A stretch of 39,159 bases of DNA, taken from assembly GCA_046155895.1 (NCBI GenBank), contig JBJXFB010000047.1, positions 1 through 39,159 of the forward strand, in the 5' to 3' direction. The position numbers and the translations under genes are program-made. A model generated the notes under the pieces. The model saw nothing but the letters and a program-made list of their open reading frames with translations, searched no databases and had not been told where the DNA came from. This document shows positions 1 to 10,753 of this stretch, piece by piece (position 1 is the first letter of the stretch; every line of letters begins with the position of its first letter). The stretch is from DASYPQ01 sp046155895 (lineage in GTDB: Bacteria > Planctomycetota > UBA1135 > GCA-002686595).

Positions 1-3000
1 GGACGTGCACGCGATGGAGATGGGAGTCGAGCTGATCCCGTTCGCCCTCCACTCCCAGACCGCGCTGCCTCGTCCGTCGATCGCCGCGACGCCCGTGCTG
101 GTGCGCACCAGGATCCGATCGGGGGCCAGCGCCGCGCGGCGCGACCAGGCGCCGGGGCCTTTCGAGAGGCCCGACACCGTCACTCCCACGTTCGCGAACG
201 CGTCGAGGTCGACGCCCTCGGGCCGCGCGACGACGGCCGTCACCCGCACCTGGCTCCGCGCGTTGCCGAGGGAGCTCTTCGAAGAGACGAACACGGCCGC
301 GTAGGTTTCGAAGTCCGTTTCCTCGGCGTCGGTAGCGGGAGGCAGGCGCCCGAGGATCTCCCAATCGCCGGTGCGGGACAGATCCTGGCGCACCGTCGAG
401 AGAGGCCCGAAGCGGCCGATCGGGGGAGCCGGATCGGGATCGGCCCGGCGCGTCAGCGTGGCCGCCAGCTCGGCCAGCGAGCGTCCGCCGTCGCCGTCGA
501 TGTCCGAACGCACCTGCGGGTGGCTCTCGGCGAGGCAGCGCGTCAGCTCCGCGGCGAATTCGTCGTTCCCGAACTTCGCCAGCGTCGAGGCCAGCCGGAG
601 CCAAGCCCGTACCTGGCGCTCGCTCGCGTCGGCGAACGAAAACCCGCGGGCCCCGGACTCTCCCGAGACTGCCGGGATCCCCTCCTGGACGATGCGGGCG
701 ACCTCGGAGGCGTTGCCCGCCTCGAAGGCCCGGTTCAGGCGGTGATCCGCGGCCTGCTCGGCGGCGCGCGAGTGGGGGTAGAGACGCCCGACGCGCGTGA
801 GCTCGCCGGGGTTCCCCGAGGCGAGCGCCGCCTCGAGGAGGGCTCCGGCGCGCGCTTCGAAGACTTCGTAGCCGTCCTGCCTTCCTTCGCGGCGCCCCTC
901 GCGCACGATGGCGCCGATCCGGTCGGAGGCCAGCGCCCCGGACGACTGCTCCGGGAGATCGATGTCGGGATAGAGCTCGAGCACCCGGTGCAGACCGAAC
1001 AACTCCGCCGGCGCGTCCCGCCGCGCGGAGGCCTCCGCCACGCGGTCGAGGATCACCCACAGCCCGATCGGCATCTCGCAGTAGATCGCGTCCGGCTTGA
1101 CGACGCTTCCGACCACCGGGACGAAGCGCGGGAGGCTCGAGGCCGGGGAATCAGCGTTCTCGTCGCGGACCGCGTCGCACACCAGGGGCAAGTCCGCGCA
1201 CTCGCGTTCGAGCTCCGCGATCGCCTCCGCGCGGGCCGAGGCCGCCTCGGCGTCCGAAGTCCGCAGGAGCGCGAGCTCCTCGAGGATCGTGTCGCGCCGC
1301 ATCGCCGCGTCGGGCGAGAGAGGCCGAGCGCGGCGCAAGGCCGCCAGCGCGCCGGAGCGGTCGGCGAGGCCGGCCTTGAGGCGGGCCTGGGAACGCAGGA
1401 CCTGGTGCATCTCGACCGCCGCGCGGGTGCGGCCGACGTCCGGAGCGACCTCTCCCGTGGCGTCGCTCGCCTTCGCGCCGGCCGAGTTCGAGAGGCCCGC
1501 GAGGGCTCGCGCCAGCACCGTCTCGGCCTCCTCGAGGTGCGTGCGCGCCTGTTCGATGTTCCCGCGCTCCCACAGCGAGGCTCCGCGGTCGGCGAGGAGC
1601 CTTCCGAGGGCCAGCGCGGCGCCGGGATCGTCCGGTTTCGCGGTGAAGGCCACGCGAGCCTTCTGCGTGAGGAGGTTCCAGTCGAACCAGCCGGTGGCGC
1701 CCGTGGTCGAGACCGAGCTCATCTCGCCCGGACCGAGGACGAGATTGCCTCCCGAGAGCGGCGGGTCCCAGGCTTCGGTCGACACGGCGCGCCCGGTCTC
1801 GACGTCGACCTCGATGCGATTCTCGCGCAGCGGGAGGACGATGCGGTCTCCGGCCAGCACGGGACGCCAGTACATGCGGTCGCGCAGCCCGTCGTCGGTG
1901 AAGGTCCAGCGGCTCTCGGTCGGAGCCGAGATCCGCAGGCCGCTCGGAGCCGAGATCGCGCCCAGCACGCTGCCCGCGACGAAGACCAGGCCTGGACGCG
2001 CGCCGACGAGGAGATGGATGTCGGCCCGGTCGAAGAGGACCTCGATGCGCCGGTGATCGAGGCTCCACAGGAGGCCGCCCGTCGCGAGATCGATCCCGAC
2101 CATCGATTCGCTGTCGATCGGCGTCGCGATGACGATGCCCTCCGCGAGCACCGGCGGCGCATTCGACCACTTCACGTCGCGCGGCGTGGCCGGGAATCCG
2201 CCGTGGACGTTCTTCGGGAGCGGAACCTGGTCGTAGAGCGTCTCCCACAGGATCTCGCCGGTGAAGAGGTCCAAGGCCGCGATCGTGCCGAGCTGGGTGA
2301 GGGCGATCACGCGATCGTCCTGCACGACCAGGGGCGGCGCGCAGAACTCGTGCTCGGCGCGGCCGAACATGTTCAGCTCGCGCTGGCCGCTGATCAGGGC
2401 GGTCGACCACAGGAGCGATCCCGACTCGAGATCGAAGCACCCGACGTGGTAGTCGATGCGTCCCTGCATGCGGTAGTAGGGCGCGAGGACGCGCGTCCCG
2501 CACAGGATGGGCGGACCGGCGACGCTCATGCGCTGCGCGAAGCCGCCTGCCTCGCCGTCCCACTTCGGGGGCGGAGCGTGGTCCCAGAGCGGGCGGCCGC
2601 TCTCGAGGTCGAAGGCAAAGAGCCGCCGGTCGGGGATGATCTTCGTGACGGGGATGTTGCCGGCGTAGACGTACTCCTGCACGAAGGTCACGGGCACCTG
2701 GAGGGCCGCCAGCGCCACGTGCGCGCCCGCCGCGGGCGCGATCAGCGCGGCCTTGGGATCGACGCCGTCGAGGAAGTCCGCGCGGGTCCTCCCGGGTAGC
2801 GAGGGTAGCGAGCTCCAGCCCTCCGGCTCGCCGCTGTCCCACAGGAGCGATCCCGACCACGCGTGCAGCGCGAGCAGCCGGAGCGAAGTGCTCACGAGGA
2901 GGACGTCCCCGGATCGCGCCGGGAAGAGCGCATCGGGGCGCTTGAACGGGTGGGGCGGGAGCGGAGAGGGCGCGGGCCAGCCTTCGAGCTCGCGGCCGGA

Positions 3001-3813
3001 GAGCCTCGCCACTCCGGGGGACGGAGCCAGGCCCGGGCTCGTCGTGAAGGGATGCAGCGCGTCGGCGAAGGGCGCCAGGCCCGGGGCCTTCGAGCCGGAT
3101 TCGCGCGACTGGAGGTCCGCGCGGGCTTGCGCGACCCGACGCAGTGCCGCGGCGCGCTCGGGGGATTCCGGGAGCCCGCCGATCGACCGTTCCGCTTCCG
3201 CCCAGTCGTTCGCGCGGGCGCTGGCTCGCGCCAGATCGAGGTCGTTCCGGCCGAGGAGCGCTGCGAGCGCGCGCGACCAGGCCGCCCGGGCCCTCTCGTC
3301 CTCCCCGCGCTCCAACTCGAGGTCGCCGAGAGCCCACCACGCGGCTTGGGCTGCATCCGTCAGCGGCCAACGCCGCGCTACCTCGGCCAGCGCACTCCGG
3401 TCGGCGCGGTCGCGCGCGCGCTCGAACGCGGCTCGCGCCTCCGAGCCGTGCCTCTGCCGGTAGAGCGCCTGCGCCTCCGCGGGAAGCCGCAGGAGGACGT
3501 CCCTCGCGCGGGGTCCGGCCCCGGCATGCACCGGCATCAGCGAGGGGTGGCCGCCGCGCGAGCGCGGCCGTTCTCCGGCCAGCAGATCGCCCTTGTGCTC
3601 CTCGAGGACCTCCTGGAGTTCCTGCAGCGCCTCCCTCCAGCGTCCCGCGGCGACGTGCTCCTGGGCGCGCTCCATGCGCGACTTGGCCGCGGCGTGGTCG
3701 GGTATCCGGAAGGGCTGCGCTTCCTCGTTCCGGCGATCCTGCGCCGCCCGCGAAGACGCGGGAGCGCCCGTGGACGCGAAGGCGGCGAGCGCCAGGGGGA
3801 TGAGGAAGAGCAC
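1..3813 (-). CDS. Large exported PQQ-like beta-propeller protein with helical repeats, 3' end outside the window
   Basis: An open frame of 1271 codons runs from a GTG at 3813 to the left edge with no stop, so the C-terminus is missing. The GTG follows GAGGGGAA and lies 13 bp after the VWA gene's stop. Residues 1-25 form a signal peptide (LFLIPLALAAFASTGAPA). A helical, TPR-like segment (about 40-220) precedes a propeller with PQQ-type blade ends such as FDLESGRPLWD, FDLESGSLLWS and LDLFTGEILWE. A second helical segment follows (about 720-1130), and another blade (AAIDGRGSAVWEW) begins at the edge. The family is usually exported and often has no enzymatic cofactor; no PQQ-dehydrogenase catalytic residues were recognised. 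The N-terminal helical part resembles that of the protein at 10754-12637 (compare VARRWPLTDAA with VARDWPLTRAA). It is the last visible gene of the MoxR-DUF58-BatA-VWA run. The function is unknown; an extracytoplasmic scaffold or a MoxR-system client is an inference. Confidence 0.85.
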   Translation of the reverse strand, partial: MLFLIPLALAAFASTGAPASSRAAQDRRNEEAQPFRIPDHAAAKSRMERAQEHVAAGRWREALQELQEVLEEHKGDLLAGERPRSRGGHPSLMPVHAGAGPRARDVLLRLPAEAQALYRQRHGSEARAAFERARDRADRSALAEVARRWPLTDAAQAAWWALGDLELERGEDERARAAWSRALAALLGRNDLDLARASARANDWAEAERSIGGLPESPERAAALRRVAQARADLQSRESGSKAPGLAPFADALHPFTTSPGLAPSPGVARLSGRELEGWPAPSPLPPHPFKRPDALFPARSGDVLLVSTSLRLLALHAWSGSLLWDSGEPEGWSSLPSLPGRTRADFLDGVDPKAALIAPAAGAHVALAALQVPVTFVQEYVYAGNIPVTKIIPDRRLFAFDLESGRPLWDHAPPPKWDGEAGGFAQRMSVAGPPILCGTRVLAPYYRMQGRIDYHVGCFDLESGSLLWSTALISGQRELNMFGRAEHEFCAPPLVVQDDRVIALTQLGTIAALDLFTGEILWETLYDQVPLPKNVHGGFPATPRDVKWSNAPPVLAEGIVIATPIDSESMVGIDLATGGLLWSLDHRRIEVLFDRADIHLLVGARPGLVFVAGSVLGAISAPSGLRISAPTESRWTFTDDGLRDRMYWRPVLAGDRIVLPLRENRIEVDVETGRAVSTEAWDPPLSGGNLVLGPGEMSSVSTTGATGWFDWNLLTQKARVAFTAKPDDPGAALALGRLLADRGASLWERGNIEQARTHLEEAETVLARALAGLSNSAGAKASDATGEVAPDVGRTRAAVEMHQVLRSQARLKAGLADRSGALAALRRARPLSPDAAMRRDTILEELALLRTSDAEAASARAEAIAELERECADLPLVCDAVRDENADSPASSLPRFVPVVGSVVKPDAIYCEMPIGLWVILDRVAEASARRDAPAELFGLHRVLELYPDIDLPEQSSGALASDRIGAIVREGRREGRQDGYEVFEARAGALLEAALASGNPGELTRVGRLYPHSRAAEQAADHRLNRAFEAGNASEVARIVQEGIPAVSGESGARGFSFADASERQVRAWLRLASTLAKFGNDEFAAELTRCLAESHPQVRSDIDGDGGRSLAELAATLTRRADPDPAPPIGRFGPLSTVRQDLSRTGDWEILGRLPPATDAEETDFETYAAVFVSSKSSLGNARSQVRVTAVVARPEGVDLDAFANVGVTVSGLSKGPGAWSRRAALAPDRILVRTSTGVAAIDGRGSAVWEWRANGISSTPISIACTS

Positions 3814-3826
3814 GATGGATTCCCCT

Positions 3827-6247
3827 CTAGATCAACTCCCAGCGCTTGCGGAGCGCCCATTCCAGCGAGAGCAGGAAGAGCGCCAGACCGAGCGTGCCCC
3901 AGTGGTCCCAGGCGTCGTCGAGCTCCGAGGAGATCGGCTCGCGCCGCTCCTCGTTGCCCGGGAACTCCGACAGGAGGTCCTGGACATGAGCGAGGTCCCG
4001 GGCCCGGCCGCGGGAGAGCGAAGCGATGGAGGCCAGCGTCTCCGGGTCGGGCGAGGGATCGGCGTTCTCGCGCGAGGGGATCGCGACCTCGAATTCGGCC
4101 GAGGCGGAATGCTCCGTGTCGCCCGCGACGGAGGCCACGTACATGCCCGGCCTCTCGACGTCGAACGAGGCGCGGAAGAGCCCCGGTCGATCGGGCACGC
4201 GCTCGAGCCGGACCTCGCGCACGGTTCCCTCGGGCGACGTGAGGTTCGCGCCGAGGTCGGGCCGTTCCGAGGGCCTGTAGTCCTCGTCGAGCACGCGCGC
4301 CTCGAGCGTCACGCGCTCGTCGAGGTCGTACCGGCTCTTGAGCGCGTCGATCTGGACGCGGCGGTCGCCGCTGCGCAGGCGCGAGAGCGCGACCCAGCGG
4401 ATCGCGTTCCTCCAGAAGCGCTCGTGGTAGCGCGTTCCGAAGCGGTACTGCCAGCGCCAGGTTTCGTCGAAGCCGACGAAGAGCGTCCGGCCGGAGGGAT
4501 ACCAGCCGGCCACGAGGATCGGGAAGCGTCCGTTGGAGTTGGCGTCCCGGGGATGGCGCAGCAGGACCTGCGCGCCGGGCTTCGCGCGCAGGACCGGGCA
4601 GTACCAGTAGAAGCCGGCGAGACCGCCCTCGTCCTCCCACAGCTCGCGGTTCACGCGCGCGTCGGGCACGAGGCGCACGACCTCGTGCGGGTTCGCGGGG
4701 TCCTCGAGGCTCGCGTTCCAGGTCTCCGTGAGCGTGCCTTCGATCCCGGTCCCCGCCGACGCGTCGAGCACGACGGGCAGGAGGTCCTCGAGGGGCGTGC
4801 CGGCGAAGGCGCGCGGGTCGTCGTACTCGCCCGCGATCATCACGAGGCCGCCGCCGCGCTCCACGAACTCGTGGACGGAGGCCATGAACTCCTCGCAGCG
4901 CGAGGGATCGGGGGAGATCGCGTAGGGGTTCACGTCGCCGAGGATGATGACGTCGTAGGAATCGAGCAGCGTCTTGCGGTCCGTCGGGATCGCGCGCAGC
5001 GACGGCAGTCCGGGGCTCGATTCCTGCGGGAAATCGGGCGTGGCGGACATCAGGAAGCACTGCGTGGACAGGTTCACGTCGGATCGCTGGAGGAGCGTGT
5101 GCAGGAACCGGTACTCGTAGCGCGGGTAGGCGTCGACGTAGAGCACGCGGATCTTCTCGGGCGCGACGTGGACGCCGACTTCGACCGAGTTGTCGTCGCG
5201 CAGGGTCTCGTCCTCGATCGGCGGCACGCTGATGCGGAAGCGGCGCTCGGGAGTCTGTCCGTTCGAGGACTGCGGCGGAGCCACCAGGACGACGCGCGTG
5301 CCGCCTTCGCCGACCTCGATCTCCTCCTCGGCGACCGGGCGCCCGATGCTCCCCGAGGAGCGCGACCCGGGGGAAACCGAGGCGTCGACTTCCTCGAGCA
5401 CGACGCGCGCCAGGACCGGACCCTGCGTCCCGCGCGCGAGCACCCGGATGGTGAACTCGATCTCGTCGCCTTCGAGAACGCTCGGGGGAGCCTCGGCGAT
5501 CTCCACGATCAGGTTGCGCTCGGGGTGAGTGTCCCCGACGACCAGCGTGTGCACGGGGATGCCCGCCGCGGCTGCCGCGCGCGCGGCCTCGAGCGGCTGC
5601 GTGCCGCCGTTGCTGCGGCCGTCGGTCACGACCACGACCTCGGTGACGTTGCGCCCGCGCTGGCCCGAGATCGCAGACACGATCGCGGACCCGACGTGAG
5701 TCGACGAGCCGCGGCCCGCGAGCGTGGCGGGATCGTCGAGAGGATCGAGCCGGTCGGAGAAGCGGTGCAGCCTCGCGACGTAGCCGCGCTCGGCGAGAGC
5801 CGGCAGGAGCTTCTTGCGCACCGCCGCGGACGCGAGCTCGAGACGCGTGCTCTCCTCCGCCGGGCGGTCCGAGAAGCTCGAGAGCAGGCGCCGGGTCTCC
5901 GCATCGGCCGCGTACGTGTCGACCCGGCGCATGCTGGCCGAATCGTCGACGAGGACGAGCACTTCCGCGGGACGGATCTCCTCGCGCCGGCTCACGAAGA
6001 CCGGCCTGAAGACGACGGCCAGGAGCAGGAGGAGGCTCGCGAAACGCAGCGCGGCGAGGAGCCCGCGGGCGCGCGGCGAGACCGATTCGCGCGCGTACAC
6101 GAACCACGCGAGCGCCGCGCAGGCGGGCAGCACGAGCAGGACGATCACCCAGGCTTCGGGTGCGTCGAGGAGCTTGAAGCTCTCGCGCATCCCCGTGCGC
6201 TGGATCTCGGCGGCCCCCTGCGCGGCGCTCTGGAGGGCGGAGATCAC
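3827..6247 (-). CDS. Membrane VWA-domain protein with a glutamine-amidotransferase-like domain (BatB-type position)
   Basis: The protein has 806 residues. The start is a GTG sharing GTGA with the stop of the upstream batA-like gene and preceded by AGGAGG. Two N-terminal membrane segments (about 32-50 and 63-82) are followed by a von Willebrand A domain whose MIDAS motif DDSAS lies at 101-105. Next come Ig-like stretches, then a class I glutamine-amidotransferase-like Rossmann region (VRVLYVDAYPRYEYRF ... DVIILGDVNPY ... GGGLVMIAGEY). A final membrane helix lies near the C-terminus (LGLALFLLSLEWAL). The catalytic Cys-His-Glu set of true amidotransferases is not evident, so that domain is probably structural. 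In MoxR systems such VWA proteins work with the AAA+ ATPase on the extracytoplasmic side, binding divalent metal at the MIDAS. The exact substrate cannot be read from the sequence. Confidence 0.9.
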   Translation of the reverse strand: MISALQSAAQGAAEIQRTGMRESFKLLDAPEAWVIVLLVLPACAALAWFVYARESVSPRARGLLAALRFASLLLLLAVVFRPVFVSRREEIRPAEVLVLVDDSASMRRVDTYAADAETRRLLSSFSDRPAEESTRLELASAAVRKKLLPALAERGYVARLHRFSDRLDPLDDPATLAGRGSSTHVGSAIVSAISGQRGRNVTEVVVVTDGRSNGGTQPLEAARAAAAAGIPVHTLVVGDTHPERNLIVEIAEAPPSVLEGDEIEFTIRVLARGTQGPVLARVVLEEVDASVSPGSRSSGSIGRPVAEEEIEVGEGGTRVVLVAPPQSSNGQTPERRFRISVPPIEDETLRDDNSVEVGVHVAPEKIRVLYVDAYPRYEYRFLHTLLQRSDVNLSTQCFLMSATPDFPQESSPGLPSLRAIPTDRKTLLDSYDVIILGDVNPYAISPDPSRCEEFMASVHEFVERGGGLVMIAGEYDDPRAFAGTPLEDLLPVVLDASAGTGIEGTLTETWNASLEDPANPHEVVRLVPDARVNRELWEDEGGLAGFYWYCPVLRAKPGAQVLLRHPRDANSNGRFPILVAGWYPSGRTLFVGFDETWRWQYRFGTRYHERFWRNAIRWVALSRLRSGDRRVQIDALKSRYDLDERVTLEARVLDEDYRPSERPDLGANLTSPEGTVREVRLERVPDRPGLFRASFDVERPGMYVASVAGDTEHSASAEFEVAIPSRENADPSPDPETLASIASLSRGRARDLAHVQDLLSEFPGNEERREPISSELDDAWDHWGTLGLALFLLSLEWALRKRWELI

Positions 6248-8550
6248 ACGCTCCTCCTGCGCCCGATCCAGGCGGCCCACAGCGACTCGAGCACGAGCGC
6301 GACGAAGCATGCGATCGCGATGCCGCGCCAGAGCTCGCCGCGCTGGAGCTCATCGGGATCGCTCGGGGTCTCTCCGTCGTCGTCCGAGGTCACCGCGACG
6401 AGCGCGGGGTGCAGCGACGAGAGCTCGTCGGGCAGGATGCGCTCGAGGTCGCCTTCGTCGGGGTCGAGGCGCACGGCGAAGGCGATCGTCCCCGCCCGCG
6501 AGGTCGTCCCGTCCACCTCGATGCTGTAGAGGCCGGCGTGCTCGGTGTCCTGCCCAGGGACGGCCGGCAGCCGCCAGCGCCCGCCGGGGAGCTCCTCGGC
6601 GACGCCGTCGAGCGCGGCGCGCGATCCGTCGGGCTTCGTGAGGGCGAGGACGCGCGGGAAGGCCGCGGCTTCGGCCTGGAACGGCTCGCCGGGCCCCAGG
6701 TTCCGCTCCGGGCCGGCGGGGCGCGCCGCGTAGCGGAGGAGCTCGTGCGCGAGCGGAACGAGCGTGCGCGGCGATTCGGGCAGCCGGGTCCACGCCGGAT
6801 CGATCGTGGTCGTCCAGAGGATCACGCGGCCGCGGTCGAAGCCCCGCTCGACGAGCAGCGCGCTCGAGCCCGGGTCGTCGAGCGTGGCGAGCGCGCGCGC
6901 TCCGGGCGCGAGGCGCGTGGAGAAGAACTCGTAGATCGGCACCTCGGTGAGCAGCGGCTTCCAGCGCTCGTCGCCGAAGAACGAGAGCGCCGGGCTCTGT
7001 TCGTCGAAGCTCCGGACTCGGAAGTAGGAGTCGCGCCGGGAGGGGATCGCGGTGCGTCGCAGGAGCTGTGCGGGGAGGAGTCCCGAGCCGTCCTCACGCC
7101 ACATGCGCGAGTCGTAGGCCTCCGGCGTGACGCGGTCGCCCAGGCTGATGATCAGCGCCGCGCCCCCCGCGACCGTGCGCTCGAGGGTATCGATCACGGC
7201 CGGCGGCAGGCTCTCCACGTTCGCGAGCCAGATCGCGTCGTAGTCCTCGATGCGAACCTCGCCGGTCGAGAGCGCCTCGGGCCTCGCCTCGGTCGGCTCG
7301 AAGGGGTGCCCTGCCGCGAGCGCGCCGGCCGAGCCGTCGTCGATCGGAGGATCGAGGACGGCGCGCAGCAGGCCGATCTCGTCCTCCTCGATCAGCGCCG
7401 ACGGAGCGCCGTCCACGAGGAGCACGCGCAGGGGCGGAGGAACGGTGATCACGTGGTAGCGGTGGTCGTCGGCGGCCAGGCGGTCCCCCTCGAGGCGCGC
7501 CTGGAGGACGTGCTCGCCGGGATCGCGGATCGACAGCGTGAAGACCGCCTCGGCCCGGCCGCGTGGAGGAACGTCGATCGTCTGGCTCGGCCGGCTCTCG
7601 CCGTCGAGATCGAGCGCGAGCCGCACGCCGCGCCGGACCGCGGGCCCGTGGTTGCGGACTTCGACGCGGATCTCGGCCGGGATGCCGGCGCCGAGCGCGG
7701 GCCCCGAACTCGACACGCTGGCCACGCCGAGATTCGGCGGGACCGGCTCGGAGGCTCCGAAATCCTCGACGAGCACGCGGCACTGGCGCTTCGAGAGCGC
7801 GTCGAGCACTTCGTACAGGGCCGGGCGCGGCGGCTGGGCGTCCTGAGCGGCCGAGCCGGAGGGATCGCGCTCGGCGGGTTCCTCGCTCGGGGGGCGCTGG
7901 AGGAACGAGCGCCGCTGCAAGTCGCACAGAAGGCGGATCTCGATCGAGGAGGCCAGCGCGCCCGCTTCCCCCTCGTTCGCGAAGTCGAGCACTTCCGAGA
8001 GGGCAGCCGCGAGGTCGAGCGGCTCGTCGGTCGGCGCCGTCAACGTGTCGAGGATCGACAGCGCCTCGGCCGGATTCGACCACGAGAGCGTGCGCGGGTA
8101 GGCACCCGCGAGGATCAGGCGCACGCGGTCGCCGTGCGCGCCGTCGAGGTCGCGCAGGATCTCCCGGGCCCGCGCGATCTGGCGCTCGAAGACGGTCTCG
8201 ACGCCCTCGCGGTAGCCCGTCGAAGCCGATCCGTCGATCACGAGCGCGAGATCGCGGCGGCTCTCGGTCAAGCGCGCGAGCGGGCTGGAGTCTCCCGCGA
8301 ACGGCCGCGAGATCGCGAAGGCGAGGAGCGCGATCGCGGCGACGCGCAGCAGCAGGAGGAGCAGGTTCTCGAGCTGCACGCGGCGCCGGGTGCGCTTGTA
8401 GGCGGCGAGGACGAAGCGCATCGCGGCCCACGGCATCGGCCGGTGCCGCTGGCGGTTCAGGATGTGGATGATCACCGGGACGGCCGCGAGCCCGAGCCCC
8501 GCGAGCAGGGCCGGGTTCACGAAGCCGCCGATCCAGGCCGCGGGAATCAC
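6244..8550 (-). CDS. BatA-like membrane protein with a VWA domain
   Basis: The protein has 768 residues. Its GTG start at 8550 overlaps the DUF58 stop as GTGA, and its own stop overlaps the next start the same way, so translation is probably coupled. The N-terminus matches the BatA/aerotolerance-type region: a membrane segment (about 10-31), the conserved NRQRHRPMPWAAMRF stretch, and a second helix (about 62-82). A VWA domain follows with MIDAS DGSAS at 106-110. The middle contains CARDB/Ig-like sequence (VEVRNHGPAVRRG) and a glutamine-amidotransferase-like fold (VLLVDGAPSALIEEDEIGLL). A C-terminal helix (IAIACFVALVLESLWAAWI) returns to the membrane. The architecture is standard for planctomycete MoxR operons. 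Its role in assembling or maturing exported complexes is known only in general terms. Confidence 0.9.
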   Translation of the reverse strand: MIPAAWIGGFVNPALLAGLGLAAVPVIIHILNRQRHRPMPWAAMRFVLAAYKRTRRRVQLENLLLLLLRVAAIALLAFAISRPFAGDSSPLARLTESRRDLALVIDGSASTGYREGVETVFERQIARAREILRDLDGAHGDRVRLILAGAYPRTLSWSNPAEALSILDTLTAPTDEPLDLAAALSEVLDFANEGEAGALASSIEIRLLCDLQRRSFLQRPPSEEPAERDPSGSAAQDAQPPRPALYEVLDALSKRQCRVLVEDFGASEPVPPNLGVASVSSSGPALGAGIPAEIRVEVRNHGPAVRRGVRLALDLDGESRPSQTIDVPPRGRAEAVFTLSIRDPGEHVLQARLEGDRLAADDHRYHVITVPPPLRVLLVDGAPSALIEEDEIGLLRAVLDPPIDDGSAGALAAGHPFEPTEARPEALSTGEVRIEDYDAIWLANVESLPPAVIDTLERTVAGGAALIISLGDRVTPEAYDSRMWREDGSGLLPAQLLRRTAIPSRRDSYFRVRSFDEQSPALSFFGDERWKPLLTEVPIYEFFSTRLAPGARALATLDDPGSSALLVERGFDRGRVILWTTTIDPAWTRLPESPRTLVPLAHELLRYAARPAGPERNLGPGEPFQAEAAAFPRVLALTKPDGSRAALDGVAEELPGGRWRLPAVPGQDTEHAGLYSIEVDGTTSRAGTIAFAVRLDPDEGDLERILPDELSSLHPALVAVTSDDDGETPSDPDELQRGELWRGIAIACFVALVLESLWAAWIGRRRSV

Positions 8551-9461
8551 CGGCTCCGCCTCCCGCCGCGCACGCGAGCCATGCGGTGCGCGAGGTAGGT
8601 CGACAGCGAGGCCTCGAGCGGCGCCGAGGTCTGGATCGGGACGAAGTCGACCGAGAGGCCGCGCGCCGCGCGCGCCAGCTCGGTGTTGTGCCGCCCGATC
8701 TCCTCGAGGTAGGCCCCTCGGATCGCGCGCGGATCGACCTTGTGGATGCCGCTCGCCTCGAGGCCCTCGAGCTTCAGGAGGCTGTCGAAGCCGAAGGTGA
8801 GCTCCTCGGGATCGAGGATCTGGAACAGGATCGGCTCGTGGCCGCCGGAGAGCAGGAGCTTCACCCCGGCGATGATGTCGCTCGGCCGGTCGAAGAAGTC
8901 CGAGAAGATGCACACGATCCCGCGGCGCTTCAGCTTGGGCGAGATCCACTTGAGGACGGACCCGATGCTGGTCTTGCCGGTCGGCTCCGCCTTCTCGAGC
9001 AGGTCGAGGATCGACTTGCGCTGCACCGCGCCGTTCCCGGGGGGGACCTTCGCGCGGAAGGCCTCGTCGAAGACCACGAGGCCCGCCGTGTCGCGCGTCG
9101 TCAGCACGAGGTGCGCCAGGGCCGCCGCGCACCAGCGGGCGTAGTCGAGCTTCGTCCAGGGCATCGAGCCGTAGGCCATCGACTCGCTCGCGTCGAGGAG
9201 CAGGTGGCAGACGAGGTTCTCCTCCTCCACGAACTGCTTCACGACGAGGCGGTCGGAGCGTCCGAAGACCTGCCAGTCCACGCGCCGCAGCTCGTCGCCG
9301 GGCACGTACTCGCGGTGCTGCGCGAACTCGACCGAGCTGCCGAGGTGGCTGGAGCGGTGCTGGCCAGCGAGGAATCCCTCGACGACCGTGCGCGCGACCA
9401 GCGACAGGCTGGAGAGCCGGTCGAGGACGGCGGGATCGAGGCTCTTCGTCGCGGTGCTCAT
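8547..9461 (-). CDS. DUF58 domain protein of the MoxR operon
   Basis: The protein has 304 residues, starts at ATG and is soluble in appearance. The DUF58 hallmark RRVDWQVFGRSDRLVVKQF covers about 59-77. A VWA-like MIDAS follows with DASES at 90-94. DUF58 proteins nearly always sit between a MoxR ATPase and membrane VWA proteins, and this gene does: moxR ends 39 bp upstream and the batA-like gene starts inside its stop codon. The family is thought to bridge the ATPase and the membrane VWA partners. No catalytic activity is established, so none is assigned. Confidence 0.93.
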   Translation of the reverse strand: MSTATKSLDPAVLDRLSSLSLVARTVVEGFLAGQHRSSHLGSSVEFAQHREYVPGDELRRVDWQVFGRSDRLVVKQFVEEENLVCHLLLDASESMAYGSMPWTKLDYARWCAAALAHLVLTTRDTAGLVVFDEAFRAKVPPGNGAVQRKSILDLLEKAEPTGKTSIGSVLKWISPKLKRRGIVCIFSDFFDRPSDIIAGVKLLLSGGHEPILFQILDPEELTFGFDSLLKLEGLEASGIHKVDPRAIRGAYLEEIGRHNTELARAARGLSVDFVPIQTSAPLEASLSTYLAHRMARVRGGRRSR

Positions 9462-9500
9462 CGTGGGAGGGGATTCGGTCCGCGATCTCGCCCGAGGAGA

Positions 9501-10526
<1,026 letters not shown>

Positions 10527-10753
10527 GAAAAGGGTCCTCGTTCGGGCGGGCGGAGGCTCATGGGAGGGGGGAGGAGGCTGGTCCTACCTTCTATGTATCG
10601 GGTCCAGGGCCTCCCGGGCATCGGGCCCCTTCTATTTATGCGCGCGGGGCGCGTTTGAAACGGCTGGCCCGGAGCTTTCTTCCCGTTGGGCGGGATCGAA
10701 GAGCCTACGTCGGTGACCCGCGCGGAGTAAGCACGGAACCGTAAGGAGTTCGG
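10527..10753 (-). promoter_or_regulatory. Leader region upstream of moxR with two AT-rich near-identical repeats
   Basis: No gene is visible in these 227 bp. On the minus strand the 12-mers ATAAATAGAAGG (10639-10628) and ATACATAGAAGG (10598-10587) differ at one position and lie 41 bp apart, standing out as AT-rich islands. Each could hold a -10-like hexamer or be an operator half. No good TTGACA-like -35 was found. A promoter for moxR is expected here because of the gap and the preceding stop codon, but the exact site is not resolved. Confidence 0.4.

Noticed and set aside
520..2799. Long plus-strand open frame opposite the large propeller protein (and the 739-codon minus frame at 1151-3370)
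   Set aside because: Both are Arg/Gly-rich shadows of the continuous minus-strand frame from 3813 to the edge, which alone shows a signal peptide and propeller blades.
1..3813. True PQQ-dependent dehydrogenase
   Set aside because: The blades resemble PQQ repeats, but no cofactor-binding or catalytic residues of the dehydrogenases could be identified, and the long helical segments are unlike those enzymes.
3593..6529. 978-codon plus-strand frame
   Set aside because: It lies opposite the VWA gene, has no family motifs and shows the skewed composition expected of an antisense frame in GC-rich DNA.
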